Shown: in pieces, positions 11,442 to 22,414 of the stretch
Position numbering within the stretch: position 1 is the first letter of the stretch
Layout of the letters: every line of letters starts with the position of its first letter
NCBI RefSeq assembly: GCF_046630445.1
Contig: NC_092339.1
Span: 79,073,501 to 79,137,500 of the forward strand
Reading direction: 5' to 3'
Length of the DNA: 64,000 bases
DNA from: Rutidosis leptorrhynchoides
Taxonomy: Eukaryota; Streptophyta; Magnoliopsida; Asterales; Asteraceae
Program-made: the position numbers and the translations under genes
Notes under the pieces: generated by a model
Seen by the model: only the letters and a program-made list of their open reading frames with translations
What the model was told of the DNA's origin: nothing
Databases searched by the model: none

Positions 11442-14400
11442 TGTTAAGCAATGAAACTTGTTAAGACTTGATTAATTGAAATAGGTTTCATATAGACAAT
11501 TGATCACCCAAGTTGACCGGTGATTCACGAACGTTAAAAACTTGTAAAAACTATATGATGACATATATATGGATATATATATAGTTAACATGATATTATG
11601 ATAAGTAAACATATCATTAAGTATATTAACAATGAACTACATATGTAAAAACAAGACTACTAACTTAATGATTTTGAAACTAGACATATATGTAACGATT
11701 ATCGTTATAACGACATTTAAATGTATATACATCATATTAAGATATATTAATATATCATAATATCATGATAATAAAATAATTTAACATCTCATTAGATATA
11801 ATAAACATTGAGTTAACAACATTTAACAAGATCGTTAACTTAAAGGTTTCAAATCAACATTTACATGTAACGACTAACGATGACTTAACAACTCAGTTAA
11901 AATGTATATACATATAGTGTTTTAATATGTATTCATACACTTTTGAAAGACTTCAAGACACTTATCAAAATACTTCTACTTAACAAAAATGCTTACAATT
12001 ACATCCTCGTTCAGTTTCATCAACAATTCTACTTGTATGCACCCGTATTCATACTCGTACAATACACAGTTTTTAGATGTATGTACTATTGGTATATACA
12101 CTCCAATGATCAGCTCTTAGCAGCCTATGTGAGTCACCTAACACATGTAGGAACCATCATTTGGCAACTAGCATGAAATATCTCATAAAATTACAAAAAT
12201 ATGAGTAATCATTCATGACTTATTTACATGAAAAAAAAATTACATATCCTTTATATCTAATCCATACACCAACGACCAAAAACACCTACAAACACTTTCA
12301 TTCTTCAATTTTCTTTATCTAATTGATCTCTCTCAAGTTCTATCTTCAAGTTCTAAGTGTTCTTCATAAATTCTACAAGTTCTAGTTTCATAAAATCAAG
12401 AATACTTCCAAGTTTGCTAGCTTACTTCCAATCTTGTAGAGTGATCATCCAACCTCAAGTAATCTTTTTTATTTACAGTAAGATATCTTTCTAATACAAG
12501 GTAATACTCATATTCAAACTTTGATTCAATTTCTATAACTATAACAATCTTATTTCGAGTGGAAATCTTACTTGAACTTGTTTTCGTGTCATGATTCTAC
12601 TTCAAGAACTTTCAAGCCATCCAAGATCCTTTGAAGCTAGATCCATTTGTCTCTTTTCCAGTAGGTTTATCCAAAAAACTTGAGGTAGTAATGATGTTCA
12701 TAACATCATTCGATTCATACATATAAAGCTATCTTATTCGAAGGTTTAAATTTGAAATCACTAGAATAAAGTTTAGTTAATTCTAAACTTGTTCGCAAAC
12801 AAAAGTTAATCCTTCTAACTTGACTTTTAAAATCAACTAAACACATGTTCTATATCTATATGATATGCTAACTTAATGATTTAAAACCTGGAAACACGAA
12901 AAACAACGTAAAACCGGACATACGCCGTCGTAGTAACACCGCGGGCTGTTTTGGGTTTGATAATTAAAAACTATGATAAACTTTGATTTAAATGTTGATC
13001 TTCTGAGAAAATGATTTTTCTTATGAACATGAAACTATATCCAAAAATCATGGTTAAACTCAAAGTGAAAGTATGTTTTTTCAAAATGGTCATCAAGACG
13101 TCGTTCTTTCGACTGAAATGACTACCTTTACAAAAACGACTTGTAACTTATATTTCAAACTATAAACCTATAATTTTTCTGTCTAGATTCATAAAATAGA
13201 GTTCAATATGAACCATAGCAATTTGATTCACTCAAAACGGATTTAAAACGAATAAGTTATGGGTAAAACAAGATTTGATATTTTTTCTTGTTGTAGCTAA
13301 GTGAAAATTGGTAACAAATCTATATTAATGATATCCTAGCTAACTTATATTGTATTATACACGTATTCTAATATATTATGTAATTTTAGGATACCATAGA
13401 CACGTATGCAAATGTTTTGACATATCATATCGACCCATGTGTATATATTATTTGGAACAACCATAGACACTCTATATGCAGTAATGTGGGAGTTAGCTAT
13501 ACAGGGTTGAGGTTGATTCCAAAAATATATATACTTTGAGTTGTGATCTAGCCTGAGACGTGTATACACTGGGTCGTGGATTGATTCAAGATAATATATA
13601 TCGATTTATTTCTATACATCTAACTGTGAACAACTAGTTGTAGGTTACTAACGAGGACAGCTGACTTAATAAACTTAAAACATCAAAATGTATTAAAAGT
13701 GTTGTAAATATATTTTGAACATACTTTGATATATATGTACATATTTGTTATAGGTTCGTGAATCGACCAATGGCCAAGTCTTACTTCCCGACGAAGTAAA
13801 AATCTGTGAAAGTGAGTTATAGTCCCACTTTTAAAATCTAATATTTTGGGATGAGAATACATGCAGTTTTATAAATGTTTTACGAAATAGACACAAGTAA
13901 TTGAAACTACATTATATGGGTGAATGATCGAAGCCGAATATGCCCCTTTTGCTTGGTAACCTAAGAATTAGTAAACCGATCTACTAATTGATGCGAATCC
14001 TAAAGATAGATCTATTGGGCCTAACGAACCCCATCCAAAGTACCGGATGCTTTAGTACTTTGAATTTGTTTTTATCATGTCCGAAGGATTTCCCGGAATG
14101 ATAGGGGATATTCTTATATGCACCTTGTTAATGTCAGTTACCAGGTGTTCACCATATGAATGAATTTTATCTCTATGTATGGGATGTATATTGAAATATG
14201 AAATCCTGTGGTCTATTATTATGATTTGATAATATATAGGATAAACCTATAACTCACCAACATTTTTGTTGACGTTTTAAGCATGTTTATTTTTAGGTGA
14301 TTATTAAGAGCTTCCGCTGTTGCATACTAAAATAAGGACAAGATTTGGAGTCCATGCTTGTATGATATTATGTAAAAACTGCATTCAAGAAACTTATTTT

Positions 14401-14455
14401 TGATGGAATATGTTCTTATTGTAAACCATTATGTAATGGTCGTGTGTAAACGGTA
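8375..14455. repeat. Large inverted repeat, arms about 3 kb, spacer about 72 bp
   Basis: 8375-11369 is the reverse complement of 11442-14455 with scattered differences. A 77-codon stretch lies in mirror position in both arms (10632-10865 on minus, 11943-12176 on plus) with 71 of 77 residues equal. The spacer is the first 72 bases of the left LTR. An RNA crossing the centre could fold into a multi-kilobase hairpin. Confidence 0.85.
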
Positions 14456-14640
14456 TATTTTAGATTATCATTATTTGATAATCTACGTAATGCTTTTTAA
14501 ACCTTTATCGATAAAATAAAGGTTATGGTTGTTTTAAAAATGAATGCAGTCTTTGAAAAACATCTCATATAGAGGTCAAAACCTCGCGACGAAATCAATT
14601 AATATGGAACGTTTATAATCAATATGAATGGGACATTTCA
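11442..14640 (+). repeat. Forward Tekay-like LTR, right arm of inverted pair
   Basis: It lacks the first 72 bp or so of the LTR and ends at 14640 in GGGACATTTCA. It carries the conserved block at 14253-14319 and the terminal hairpin region at 14566-14597. Sequence after 14640 matches the leader of element G from about 32302, so this LTR is inserted in the leader of element B. The reverse LTR probably entered this forward copy near its start. Confidence 0.82.
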
Positions 14641-14945
14641 TTTAGGACTTAGAATTTTTTCTATTTCTTCTCTTAACTTTCAAAACGAAAAATTATTTTA
14701 AGCAGTTAAATTGATAGACATCCAAATTTTCTGGTTCGTAGTAATAGTTGGATTTGTTAGTGGCGAGTTGTGGGCTTCCGATTTAAAGGGTCCTGGCTAC
14801 CTGCTGCATCTATTGGCTATTCGAAACGTGGGCAAAAGCAGAAAAGTCTATTAATTTGATAACTTATATAATTTTTAGTTTTATAACTAATAGGATAATT
14901 AGTAAATGCACCACATTGTAGCTAAAATTTGGTAAAAATAGTATT

Positions 14946-15965
14946 ATGGAAAATTTTGAGAATATGTTGGAAACTCTTTCTGACATGCGAAATCAATTAA
15001 ATCAATACTCTCAAACGAGTGTTGATGCAAATTCATTCGGTCAATCTTGGATCACGAATGACGAAATGATAACTGGTTGTGAAATCTGTGGAGATTATCA
15101 CTCAACATGGGAATGTTTTTATTACGTTCCTATGGAAAATTATGCACCCATAGAACCTGAATGGAATGATTATGAAGAATACAATTCAAATTGGGATTAT
15201 TCCCAAGAATATATCCAAACTCAACAACCAGAAGACGAAGAACATTATGTGTCTAAAAATCTTTTAGACAATATGAAAATCAAACTCGAAGAACTCGATG
15301 CTCAAAATGAACAAATGAGAGAGTTTGTAAATCGGCAAGCTGAAACTCTATCAGATTACACACCTGTTGATCTGAGAAGTATTGTGCAAGAAAATCTCAT
15401 ATCATCGAATTTTGATGAATTCGAGAACTCCGAAATCACCAATTATCCCGATGATACTTTTTATTCAGCTTTACCAATTTCACAACATATCGACACATTA
15501 GCCTCTACCGACGAAATTATCGATCCATCAATGGATGAAGAAGAAGAAAAAGTAAGGGTGACAAATTGGTACTCTTGGGAAAATGATAACGTTGAAAATT
15601 TTACCCCCGAGACCAAAATGGTGGGACCGATAAGTACCATTAATGAAGAAGAATTTGCTTCGATCCTGAAATTCACCATTCCCCAACCTTCCAACCCAAT
15701 ATTCTCAATAGACGAGTCATCTACCAAAGATGAACTACAAGCTGTAATAGATATTGACACCTCGAATTTCACCCAATTGGGTAATAGAGGTGAAAACTTT
15801 GATCCCGAGAATGAACGAAAGGAAATGTTAGGAATTGTCCACCCTATAGAAATATGTATGTCGGTGTATATCGATCCATTTGACCAAGAACCAGAAAAGA
15901 GACATATCCATTTACTAAAAGTTACACTTAAAAAAGAATTAAGTAGTGACGATCGGTGGGTCTAA
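14946..15965 (+). CDS. Reduced gag-like protein of element B (nucleocapsid part only)
   Basis: This open frame of 339 residues sits where G has its 916-residue gag-protease. Near residue 45 is a zinc-knuckle-like C-x2-C-x3-H-x4-C (CEICGDYHSTWEC), the same spacing as the knuckle in G Gag (CEQCGGPHLLKDC). Around residues 100-135 a charged heptad-like stretch may form a coiled coil. The rest is acidic, with many N, E and D residues. The capsid core seen in G and C is missing, and so is the aspartic protease. An unbroken frame of this length in an AT-rich element suggests selection or youth. It may bind RNA and help packaging by a helper, but that is inference. Confidence 0.6.
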   Translation: MENFENMLETLSDMRNQLNQYSQTSVDANSFGQSWITNDEMITGCEICGDYHSTWECFYYVPMENYAPIEPEWNDYEEYNSNWDYSQEYIQTQQPEDEEHYVSKNLLDNMKIKLEELDAQNEQMREFVNRQAETLSDYTPVDLRSIVQENLISSNFDEFENSEITNYPDDTFYSALPISQHIDTLASTDEIIDPSMDEEEEKVRVTNWYSWENDNVENFTPETKMVGPISTINEEEFASILKFTIPQPSNPIFSIDESSTKDELQAVIDIDTSNFTQLGNRGENFDPENERKEMLGIVHPIEICMSVYIDPFDQEPEKRHIHLLKVTLKKELSSDDRWV

Positions 15966-17916
15966 ACTTTAAACCCATTGATATATTTTATACCACCCGA
16001 GATGTAAATAACTGGCTCACTATTTTAATTCGTGGAACTTATTCTACCGACTTCACATGTCGTCAGCTAAGTATGGGGAAGTCTAACCCCACTTAACGTT
16101 AAATTCAGGGTTCGGGTTAGTGCATAACTCGTTAATAAACATGCATAATAAGTTAGGGTAAAAGACGCATTTTCAAAGATTAGCAAACAGTTCAGAAAAG
16201 CAACCGTTTTTGAAGAAAAACATGTGTGATAAAACAAGAAGGAATGAACGATGAGGCGCGCCATCTATCATTCGACGAGCTTTGTAATTACAAACTGGGT
16301 ATTTTTAATCACTTTTCTACACTTATCACCCTCGTGAATTTATAATTATAGTCTGATTTCATGCAAATGAGGGCATTGCATGATCTCAAGTGTGGGGAAG
16401 GGTAATAAATTCTCTCGGGTTTGCACTTGGTTTATTTGCCAAATTTTGTGAAAATTTTAAAAATTTTCAAATAAATGAATTCAAAATCATGTTTATACAT
16501 ATTTATGAACGATAAAAACTAGGTGTTAATACCGAAATTATCGTTACCTCGGAAAGGACATAAATTGAGAAACACCCTAAAACACTTGAATTCATTTAAA
16601 ATGGAATAAAAGAGAATAAAAAGGCAAAGAAAGAAAGTAAGTGTGGGGAGAATGTACCAAGTTATTCAATTAAAAAACTATCTATCACATGTTTCTATAA
16701 AGTTATTGCAGGTGCTTTTGTTTTGGACGATACTAATCAGTTTTACCCGATTTACTGTAATATATTTGAAAGAAAGATGGATCTACACGATGAATCAATT
16801 CCATCATTAAAAGGAAGTAAAGTCTTCCAGAAAAAGACACGCGCTTCTTGATTTAGGTCAAGAAGTTGTCGTCCAGACCAGCTGTAGGTTGACGAAAAAT
16901 CTAGAAAAGTCATCTCTAAAATCAGCAGGAAATCTACGGACCTCAGCATCAAACAGGGTCGCCAAGTGGTCAGACTTATCCTAACCATGAGAGGATCTGT
17001 CTCGTAAAATGGGGAGGGCGCCGTGCAAATTAGCTTGATAAGACTAATGAATCAGATCCCAGAAAGGATAATCTCATTAAAGATAAAAAAATCAGCTTTT
17101 AAGACTGATATTACTCAATCCTTGAAATTGACTTTAAAGATTGAGAATTACAAACTCATGGAATTCAATGATATCTAAACTCGAGCTTGAACGAGAAAAT
17201 ATTTTGATCAAATTAAAACCGATTTGTTTTCTGAAAACCTATTTTCAATGCGTTCATTACCATTGAACGTAAAATCATAGGAATTCATCTGGAATTCATT
17301 AGGTCACCTGAACCAAATCGGGTGTCAACCGTAAGAACGGTGGTTGCATAGCATGGTCGAAGACAGGACCTTGTGCCGTGCCAGACCGAAAAATTATAGG
17401 GTGATCTTTACTATTGCTCCTACAAAGGATAGTAACTGCATTCGACACGTTTTAGACCATGAACATCTGCATGTCATTAGACATCGCCTTAACAGTTGCT
17501 TGTTCAACGCTTTCCTTTACAACCGGACGGTAGTTTACCGAAAGGTAATATACGGAGCAAGTATACTGGACGTGTTGTTTTCCTAATACAAGGTTAGCAA
17601 GTGGGTGACACAAAACCATAAGTTTTGAGCTAAAATTTTCAAATTTGAAACCCACCAAACCCACAAAAACATTTTGCAAACACCGGTGAAGGGTTATTCC
17701 GGAAAACTTATCTAGGGTAAAAGCTAGAATGAATTTTCAAAAGATCAAATGTTTTCATAAAGATCCAATTTCCTTAAGGATCTAAATTTTTATAGTCATG
17801 TGGGGCTGTAAACCACATCGTTACTATCATTGTTTATACCGCCGTATCAAAATCACTAATGTATAAAGTATGAAGAATAAAGAAGTGATTCGTGTGATTT
17901 AATTTCAAGTTCTGTA
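15966..17916 (+). other. Long 3' non-coding region of B
   Basis: There is no supported gene in this 1.95 kb. It is strongly similar to 35352-37634 of G. It holds several AAGTGTGGGGA-like copies (near 16071, 16391 and 16641) that resemble the true polypurine tract. A 68-codon frame that is open in G at 36408-36614 is broken here by one extra base near 16832. Confidence 0.7.
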
Positions 17917-17954
17917 TTGCTTGAGGACAAGCAACGCTCAAGTGTGGGGATATT
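17917..17954 (+). other. Hairpin plus polypurine tract of B
   Basis: TTGCTTGAGGACAAGCAA (17917-17934) is a 7-bp perfect stem with an AGGA loop. It is followed by the purine tract ending GTGTGGGGATATT next to the LTR. The same arrangement is found in G and C. Confidence 0.8.
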
Positions 17955-18360
17955 TGATAGTGCTCCAAACGAACATATATTTAGTCGCAATATCATCCCA
18001 ATATGTAAAGTTTTTAGTTGTAATTATTCTATTTTTTAAGTTGTAATCGTTTAAATAAATAAATGTGAAGACAAAGCACAAAGATTAAAGAATTGAAAAA
18101 AAAAAGTGCCACTAAAGTCTGAAAAGTGCCACTAAAGCCATAGTGCACTCAAAAGTGCCACTAAAAGTGAGTTAAAGGCTTGCGCGGATTTTGGGAGTTA
18201 AGGAAAATAATTTTTTGTGCAAATTACAAATTGCAAAACGTAAAGTACAAGATATTAAATAGTACGAAAGGACGTTCGAAAATCTGGAACCGGGACCTGA
18301 GCCAACTATCAACGCGCAACGCAACGGACCTAAAATTACAAGTCTACTATGCACAAGAAT

Positions 18361-18384
18361 ATAATATAATATATATATAATTAT

Positions 18385-18452
<68 letters not shown>

Positions 18453-18455
18453 ATT
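18361..18455. repeat. TA-rich microsatellite in B LTR, block 1
   Basis: Nearly pure TA dinucleotides about 25 bp upstream of the twin palindromes. Length is likely to vary between copies. Confidence 0.9.
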
Positions 18456-18479
18456 AAATTATGTTGACAAGCTAGAAGG

Positions 18480-18556
18480 CATGCGATCGCATGGCCAGAA
18501 GGCAGTATTTCCATGTGATCGCATGGAGGGAATTTTCAGGCCAAGTATTATAAATA
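18480..18556 (+). promoter_or_regulatory. Twin palindromes and TATA box of the B LTR promoter
   Basis: CATGCGATCGCATG is at 18480-18493; CCATGTGATCGCATGG, a palindrome with one mismatch, is at 18511-18526; TATAAATA is at 18549. Palindrome centres are 32 bp apart, and the second centre is 30.5 bp before the TATA box. Exactly the same spacings occur in LTR F. Confidence 0.65.
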
Positions 18557-18611
18557 GCCAACGAACTGATCGAATTCTTCACACCATCCACAATAATACC
18601 CCCTCTGTATA

Positions 18612-18615
<4 letters not shown>

Positions 18616-18676
<61 letters not shown>

Positions 18677-18693
18677 GTTAGTTTTATATTATA

Positions 18694-18756
<63 letters not shown>
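18616..18756. repeat. TA microsatellite blocks 2 and 3 in B LTR, duplicated unit
   Basis: Two long TA runs are each followed by the same short segment around ATAGGTTAGTTTTATATTA. This is a tandem duplication of a TA run plus flank, just downstream of the TATA box. Confidence 0.85.
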
Positions 18757-18763
<7 letters not shown>

Positions 18764-20012
18764 GGTTAGTTTTATATTAGATTAGTTTGGGTAATGTAAA
18801 GGTTATTTTACGGGTTCTAAAGTCGAAGTTCTGTCCATGTAACACTACGCGATAAATAATCAATGTAAGTTATGTTCTCATTTTTAAATTAATGTCTTGT
18901 AGCTAAGTTATTATTATGCTTATTTAAATTGAAGTAATCGTGATGTTGGGCTAAAATATTAAAGACGGGGTTATTGGGCTTTGTACCATAATTGGGGTTT
19001 GGACAAAAGAACGACACTTGTGGAAATTAGACTATGGGCTATTAATGATCTTTATATTTGTTTAATTGAATGATAATTCGTTAATTTAATATAAAAATTA
19101 CAATTGGATGTAATTATAAATAACCACATACACTCGATCAGACACGATGGGCGAATATTTATAAGTAGTAATAATCGTTCATTTAACCGGACACGGGAAT
19201 AGATTAATAGTCAATGGACTTATTAAAACAGGGGTGAATTACATACAAGGAAAATTGGTGTAATTATAGTTTAAGTCCCCAATTAGTTGGAATATTTGAC
19301 TTCGGATATAAGGATAATTTGACGAGGACACTCGCGCTTTATATTTATGACTGATGGACTGTTATGGACAAAAACCAGATAGGTTTCAAATAATCTAGGA
19401 CAAAGGACAATTAACCCAGGATAATTAATTAAAATCAACACGTCAAACATCATGATTACGGAAGTTTAAATAAGCATGATTCATTTATTTCATATTTCAT
19501 CGCACTTTTATTTACTGTCATTTTATTTAATTGCACTTTTAATTATCGTACTTTTTAATTATCGCAATTTTATTTTATTTATAGCATTTTAATTTATCGC
19601 ATTTTAATTATTGTCATTTACTTTACGTTTTAAATTAAGTTATTTTTATTTTTAATATTTTACATTAGGTTTTAACTGCGACTAAAGTTTTAAAATCGAC
19701 AAACCGGTCATTAAATGGTAAAACCCCCTTTTTATAATAATAATAATAATAATAATACTTATATATATTTATATATATACAAATATAGTTTTAAAAATAT
19801 AGCGTTAAACTTGGCTAGCTCCCTGTGGAACGAACCGGACTTACAAAAAACTACACTACTGTATGATTAGGTACACTGCCTATAAGTGTTGTAGCAAGGT
19901 TTAGGTATATCCACTCTATAAATAAATAAATAACTTGTGTAAAATTGTATCGTATTTAATAGTATTTTGTAGTAAAAATATAACTATTTCGTATACACCT
20001 CTACGCACACCA

Positions 20013-20667
20013 GTGATGTTTAATGGGTGTAAATAATGATGTCTTAATTTAGCAAAGTAATTTCGCTATCTCATTTAACAAAGCCTATATCAAAGTCAAA
20101 GTCAGTAATGCTTTTGAATGCAATTTTAGTTCCTTGAAGTTTAGATTATAATTTTGTTATTTAATTATAGGCAATAAGAGTGTTTGGATCTATTGATGAC
20201 GAGGGATTTAAATCGAGAAGGTTTCTTTTCTATTCTTTTTTAATTACTTGTGTTTGCTTCTTTTGTGTTTATACTTTTCAAGAAGTATACATGTGATCAT
20301 GCGTATATTTCCCAAAGGTCAATACACACACTCAATATATTTAAAGAGGTTTAAGGATCTTAGAACTTAGCTCTCCGGTATGGCTACCGTGAATAACCCT
20401 GGACGGCAAGATGATGTCGGCGGGGTGGCTAAGTGATTAAGTCTACCTTCGATGACGGCCATCAATCGGAAGGCCCTAAATAAGGTTGTAGGCAACAGTC
20501 GTGAAAGAACTAACCTGTTAACCTTAGAAGATGAGGGAGATGATGATAATTGTTACGTGAGATGTGCTATGTGAGATCTGATGATTAGAATGACGATTAG
20601 GGTTAGTATATATAGGCAAACCCTAATTCTAGAACCATCCTAGATTGTGATAATCCTTTCCATAACA
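20013..20667 (-). repeat. Remnant of the 3' LTR of element E
   Basis: Read on the minus strand, an LTR would start TGTTATGGAAAGG at 20667, directly after a purine tract. A TATA-like element at 20614-20607 follows. The LTR is probably interrupted by element B at 20012, so its far end is not seen. No coding sequence is evident. No matching 5' LTR lies in the window, so the boundary is tentative. Confidence 0.5.
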
Positions 20668-20680
20668 AACTCCCCCGAAT
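20668..20680 (-). other. Polypurine tract of element E
   Basis: On the minus strand ATTCGGGGGAGTT runs directly into TGTTATGG, the classical tract-to-LTR junction. Confidence 0.6.
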
Positions 20681-21165
20681 ATCGCATGTAATTATGGAAA
20701 AGATATTCAGACTTGGTAACCAAGTAACCGGCATACCGAGAACAAAGTATTCGATGCGCTACCGCATACCGCAAATATAGCATGCGCATACGCATACCCA
20801 TGTTTGCTCGTGTGCGTATATTGTGAGCTTGTGGGTCGCGGTATCATTATGTCCCCCCAGTTTGGTGTTATGTGACGCAAGACATATGATAGCAAACTAT
20901 GAAGCAAAAAAGAAAATAAGAAGAGAACACTGGGCATTAAATTTCCCACACGCGGCACGAGGTCATTAAATGTCTGACACTGTCGCAGAAGCCCATTCGG
21001 CTGAAAAGACATAAAGTGACAATGATCAGTCGCGTGTGAACCACTCGCTCTATATTGGGAACTGTAAGCAATGATTCACGCGTGTGTAAAAAACATCAAC
21101 CGTCAGATCTAGACACGTGTACGCTTGTGATGGAGTCGTTTCACACCACTACACCAACACTCCAC

Positions 21166-21173
21166 TATAAATA
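21166..21173 (+). promoter_or_regulatory. TATA box before the antisense ORF
   Basis: TATAAATA lies in the context CCACTATAAATAGGC, 139 bp before the ATG of the antisense ORF. It suggests the ORF has its own promoter, separate from the LTR. Confidence 0.5.
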
Positions 21174-21997
21174 GGCATGTTTTACCCTAATTCCACTTTT
21201 CTGCCAAAAGCTTCTCCGATACGCTGATAAATCACTTACGATCAATCCTCGCATATTTCGGCAAGTCGTAAAAGGTCAGTAACTCTCCGATTACTTTTTT
21301 GAAAATGACAAAAGCGACTGAGACCTTTGTAGATAGCGTAGTGTCAATTATAGAACAAAAGCATATAGATTCATTAGTGAAACAATACCCACCTTTAAAA
21401 CAGTATAACCCGATTCCTCCCCTTGCCAATCAACTTGCCCACGAACCACCGGAGAAAAAGGTGGCCATTTACGAACACGCCTTTAAACATGGAAACTTTA
21501 GGGTACCACCGTCGGATTTCTTTTTAGGTGTTCTAGATCATAATCACGTAGGATTAGGGCAATTGCACCCTTATGCCATCGGAAAGATTATTCTATTCAA
21601 AATGTGGTGCGTGGCGTTAAACAAAGTACCCCTGGTCAACGTATTTTGTCATCTATACCACCTTGCCATTCATCAAAAGTCCTGGTTTACCTTCTTCGCA
21701 CGTCAAAATTTTACGAAAACCCCCAAATCCAACGCCGGTAAGTGGAAGGAAACATTTTTCTTTGTCGGCCAAACCGTTGTGGGTACAAATTTTCCGCAGA
21801 CATTGGTATGGTGCGATGGCGTAGCCAAAGATGTAAATAAAACCCTAAAGTTAGATGATGAGGAAGCCAATCTGCTTGCGGAATGCGCGAACACACAGCT
21901 TGTCCACCGCGCTTATGGGAACGTGATGCTGCGGTTGGAAAGATATCTGCCCACTGGCCATGGGAGAACATGCGACCAGCTATAGTCGCACCGAATG

Positions 21998-22078
21998 GTA
22001 AGGGTAGGAATAGTTTTATGTATTTTAATTTACGCAGTCTTATAAATTTGTATTGAATCCGCGTGCTTGTGTATGCAG
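21998..22078 (+). other. Intron 1 of the antisense ORF (81 bp)
   Basis: Donor GTAAGG follows a codon run ending APNG; acceptor TGTGTATGCAG precedes the next coding stretch. The interval contains in-frame stops and is AT-rich. Length and signals are typical for plants. Confidence 0.65.
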
Positions 22079-22351
22079 AGATGAAGATGAAGAGGGTGCT
22101 AATCATGGAGGAGATTGCAGCAATCTCCTTTCGTAAGCAGAATGTTGGGGAGCCATTGGAGCAGGAAAATACTGACGAGAATGAGGTATCTGCCTCGCAG
22201 ACCTCAGCCAATAAACGCAAGGCAGCCGCAACCCCACAAACGAACCTATCCAAGAAGAAGAAGCTCACCTCGAAACAAAAAGAGGATATGCAAAATGACA
22301 ACTTCATTCCCATTGAACAGCCATCCGCAGACCTACCTCCTCCAGTTACTG

Positions 22352-22414
22352 GTAAGCAAGTCATTATTCATTTAACAGGATCATTATGTGTTCTAACTTT
22401 ATGCGTCCTTGCAG
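22352..22414 (+). other. Intron 2 of the antisense ORF (63 bp)
   Basis: Donor GTAAGC and acceptor CCTTGCAG bracket a hydrophobic, AT-rich stretch that interrupts an acidic low-complexity region. The length is a multiple of three, so translation could also read through it. Confidence 0.6.

Larger units (their letters stand above)
14641..20012 (+). mobile_element. Element B: Athila-like non-autonomous element, 3' part
   Basis: Leader, downstream region and LTR are close relatives of element G, but the coding part is different. 14641-14945 matches 32302-32600; 16290-17954 matches 35930-37672; and the LTR aligns with the G LTR. The 5' LTR and primer site would lie left of the window, separated by the inserted LTR pair and element A. 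No reverse transcriptase, RNase H or integrase is present. The five bases after the 3' LTR are GTGAT, the expected target duplication, whose partner is not visible. Confidence 0.82.
17955..20012 (+). repeat. 3' LTR of element B (2058 bp)
   Basis: It starts TGATAGTGCTCC and ends at CACACCA. It aligns with the LTR of G over most of its length but is enlarged by three TA microsatellite blocks. It has a TATA box at 18549-18556 preceded by two GATC-centred palindromes. Confidence 0.9.

Noticed and set aside
10632..12176. Mirror 77-codon frames (10632-10865 and 11943-12176)
   Set aside because: Their similarity follows from the inverted repeat itself; they lie upstream of a TATA-like site in non-transcribed LTR sequence.
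8375..14640. MicroRNA precursor
   Set aside because: Far too long and near-perfect over 3 kb; better described as an inverted transposon locus.
17344..17586. 80-codon frame in the B 3' region
   Set aside because: The homologous stretch in G is not open in this frame, and no motif is visible.
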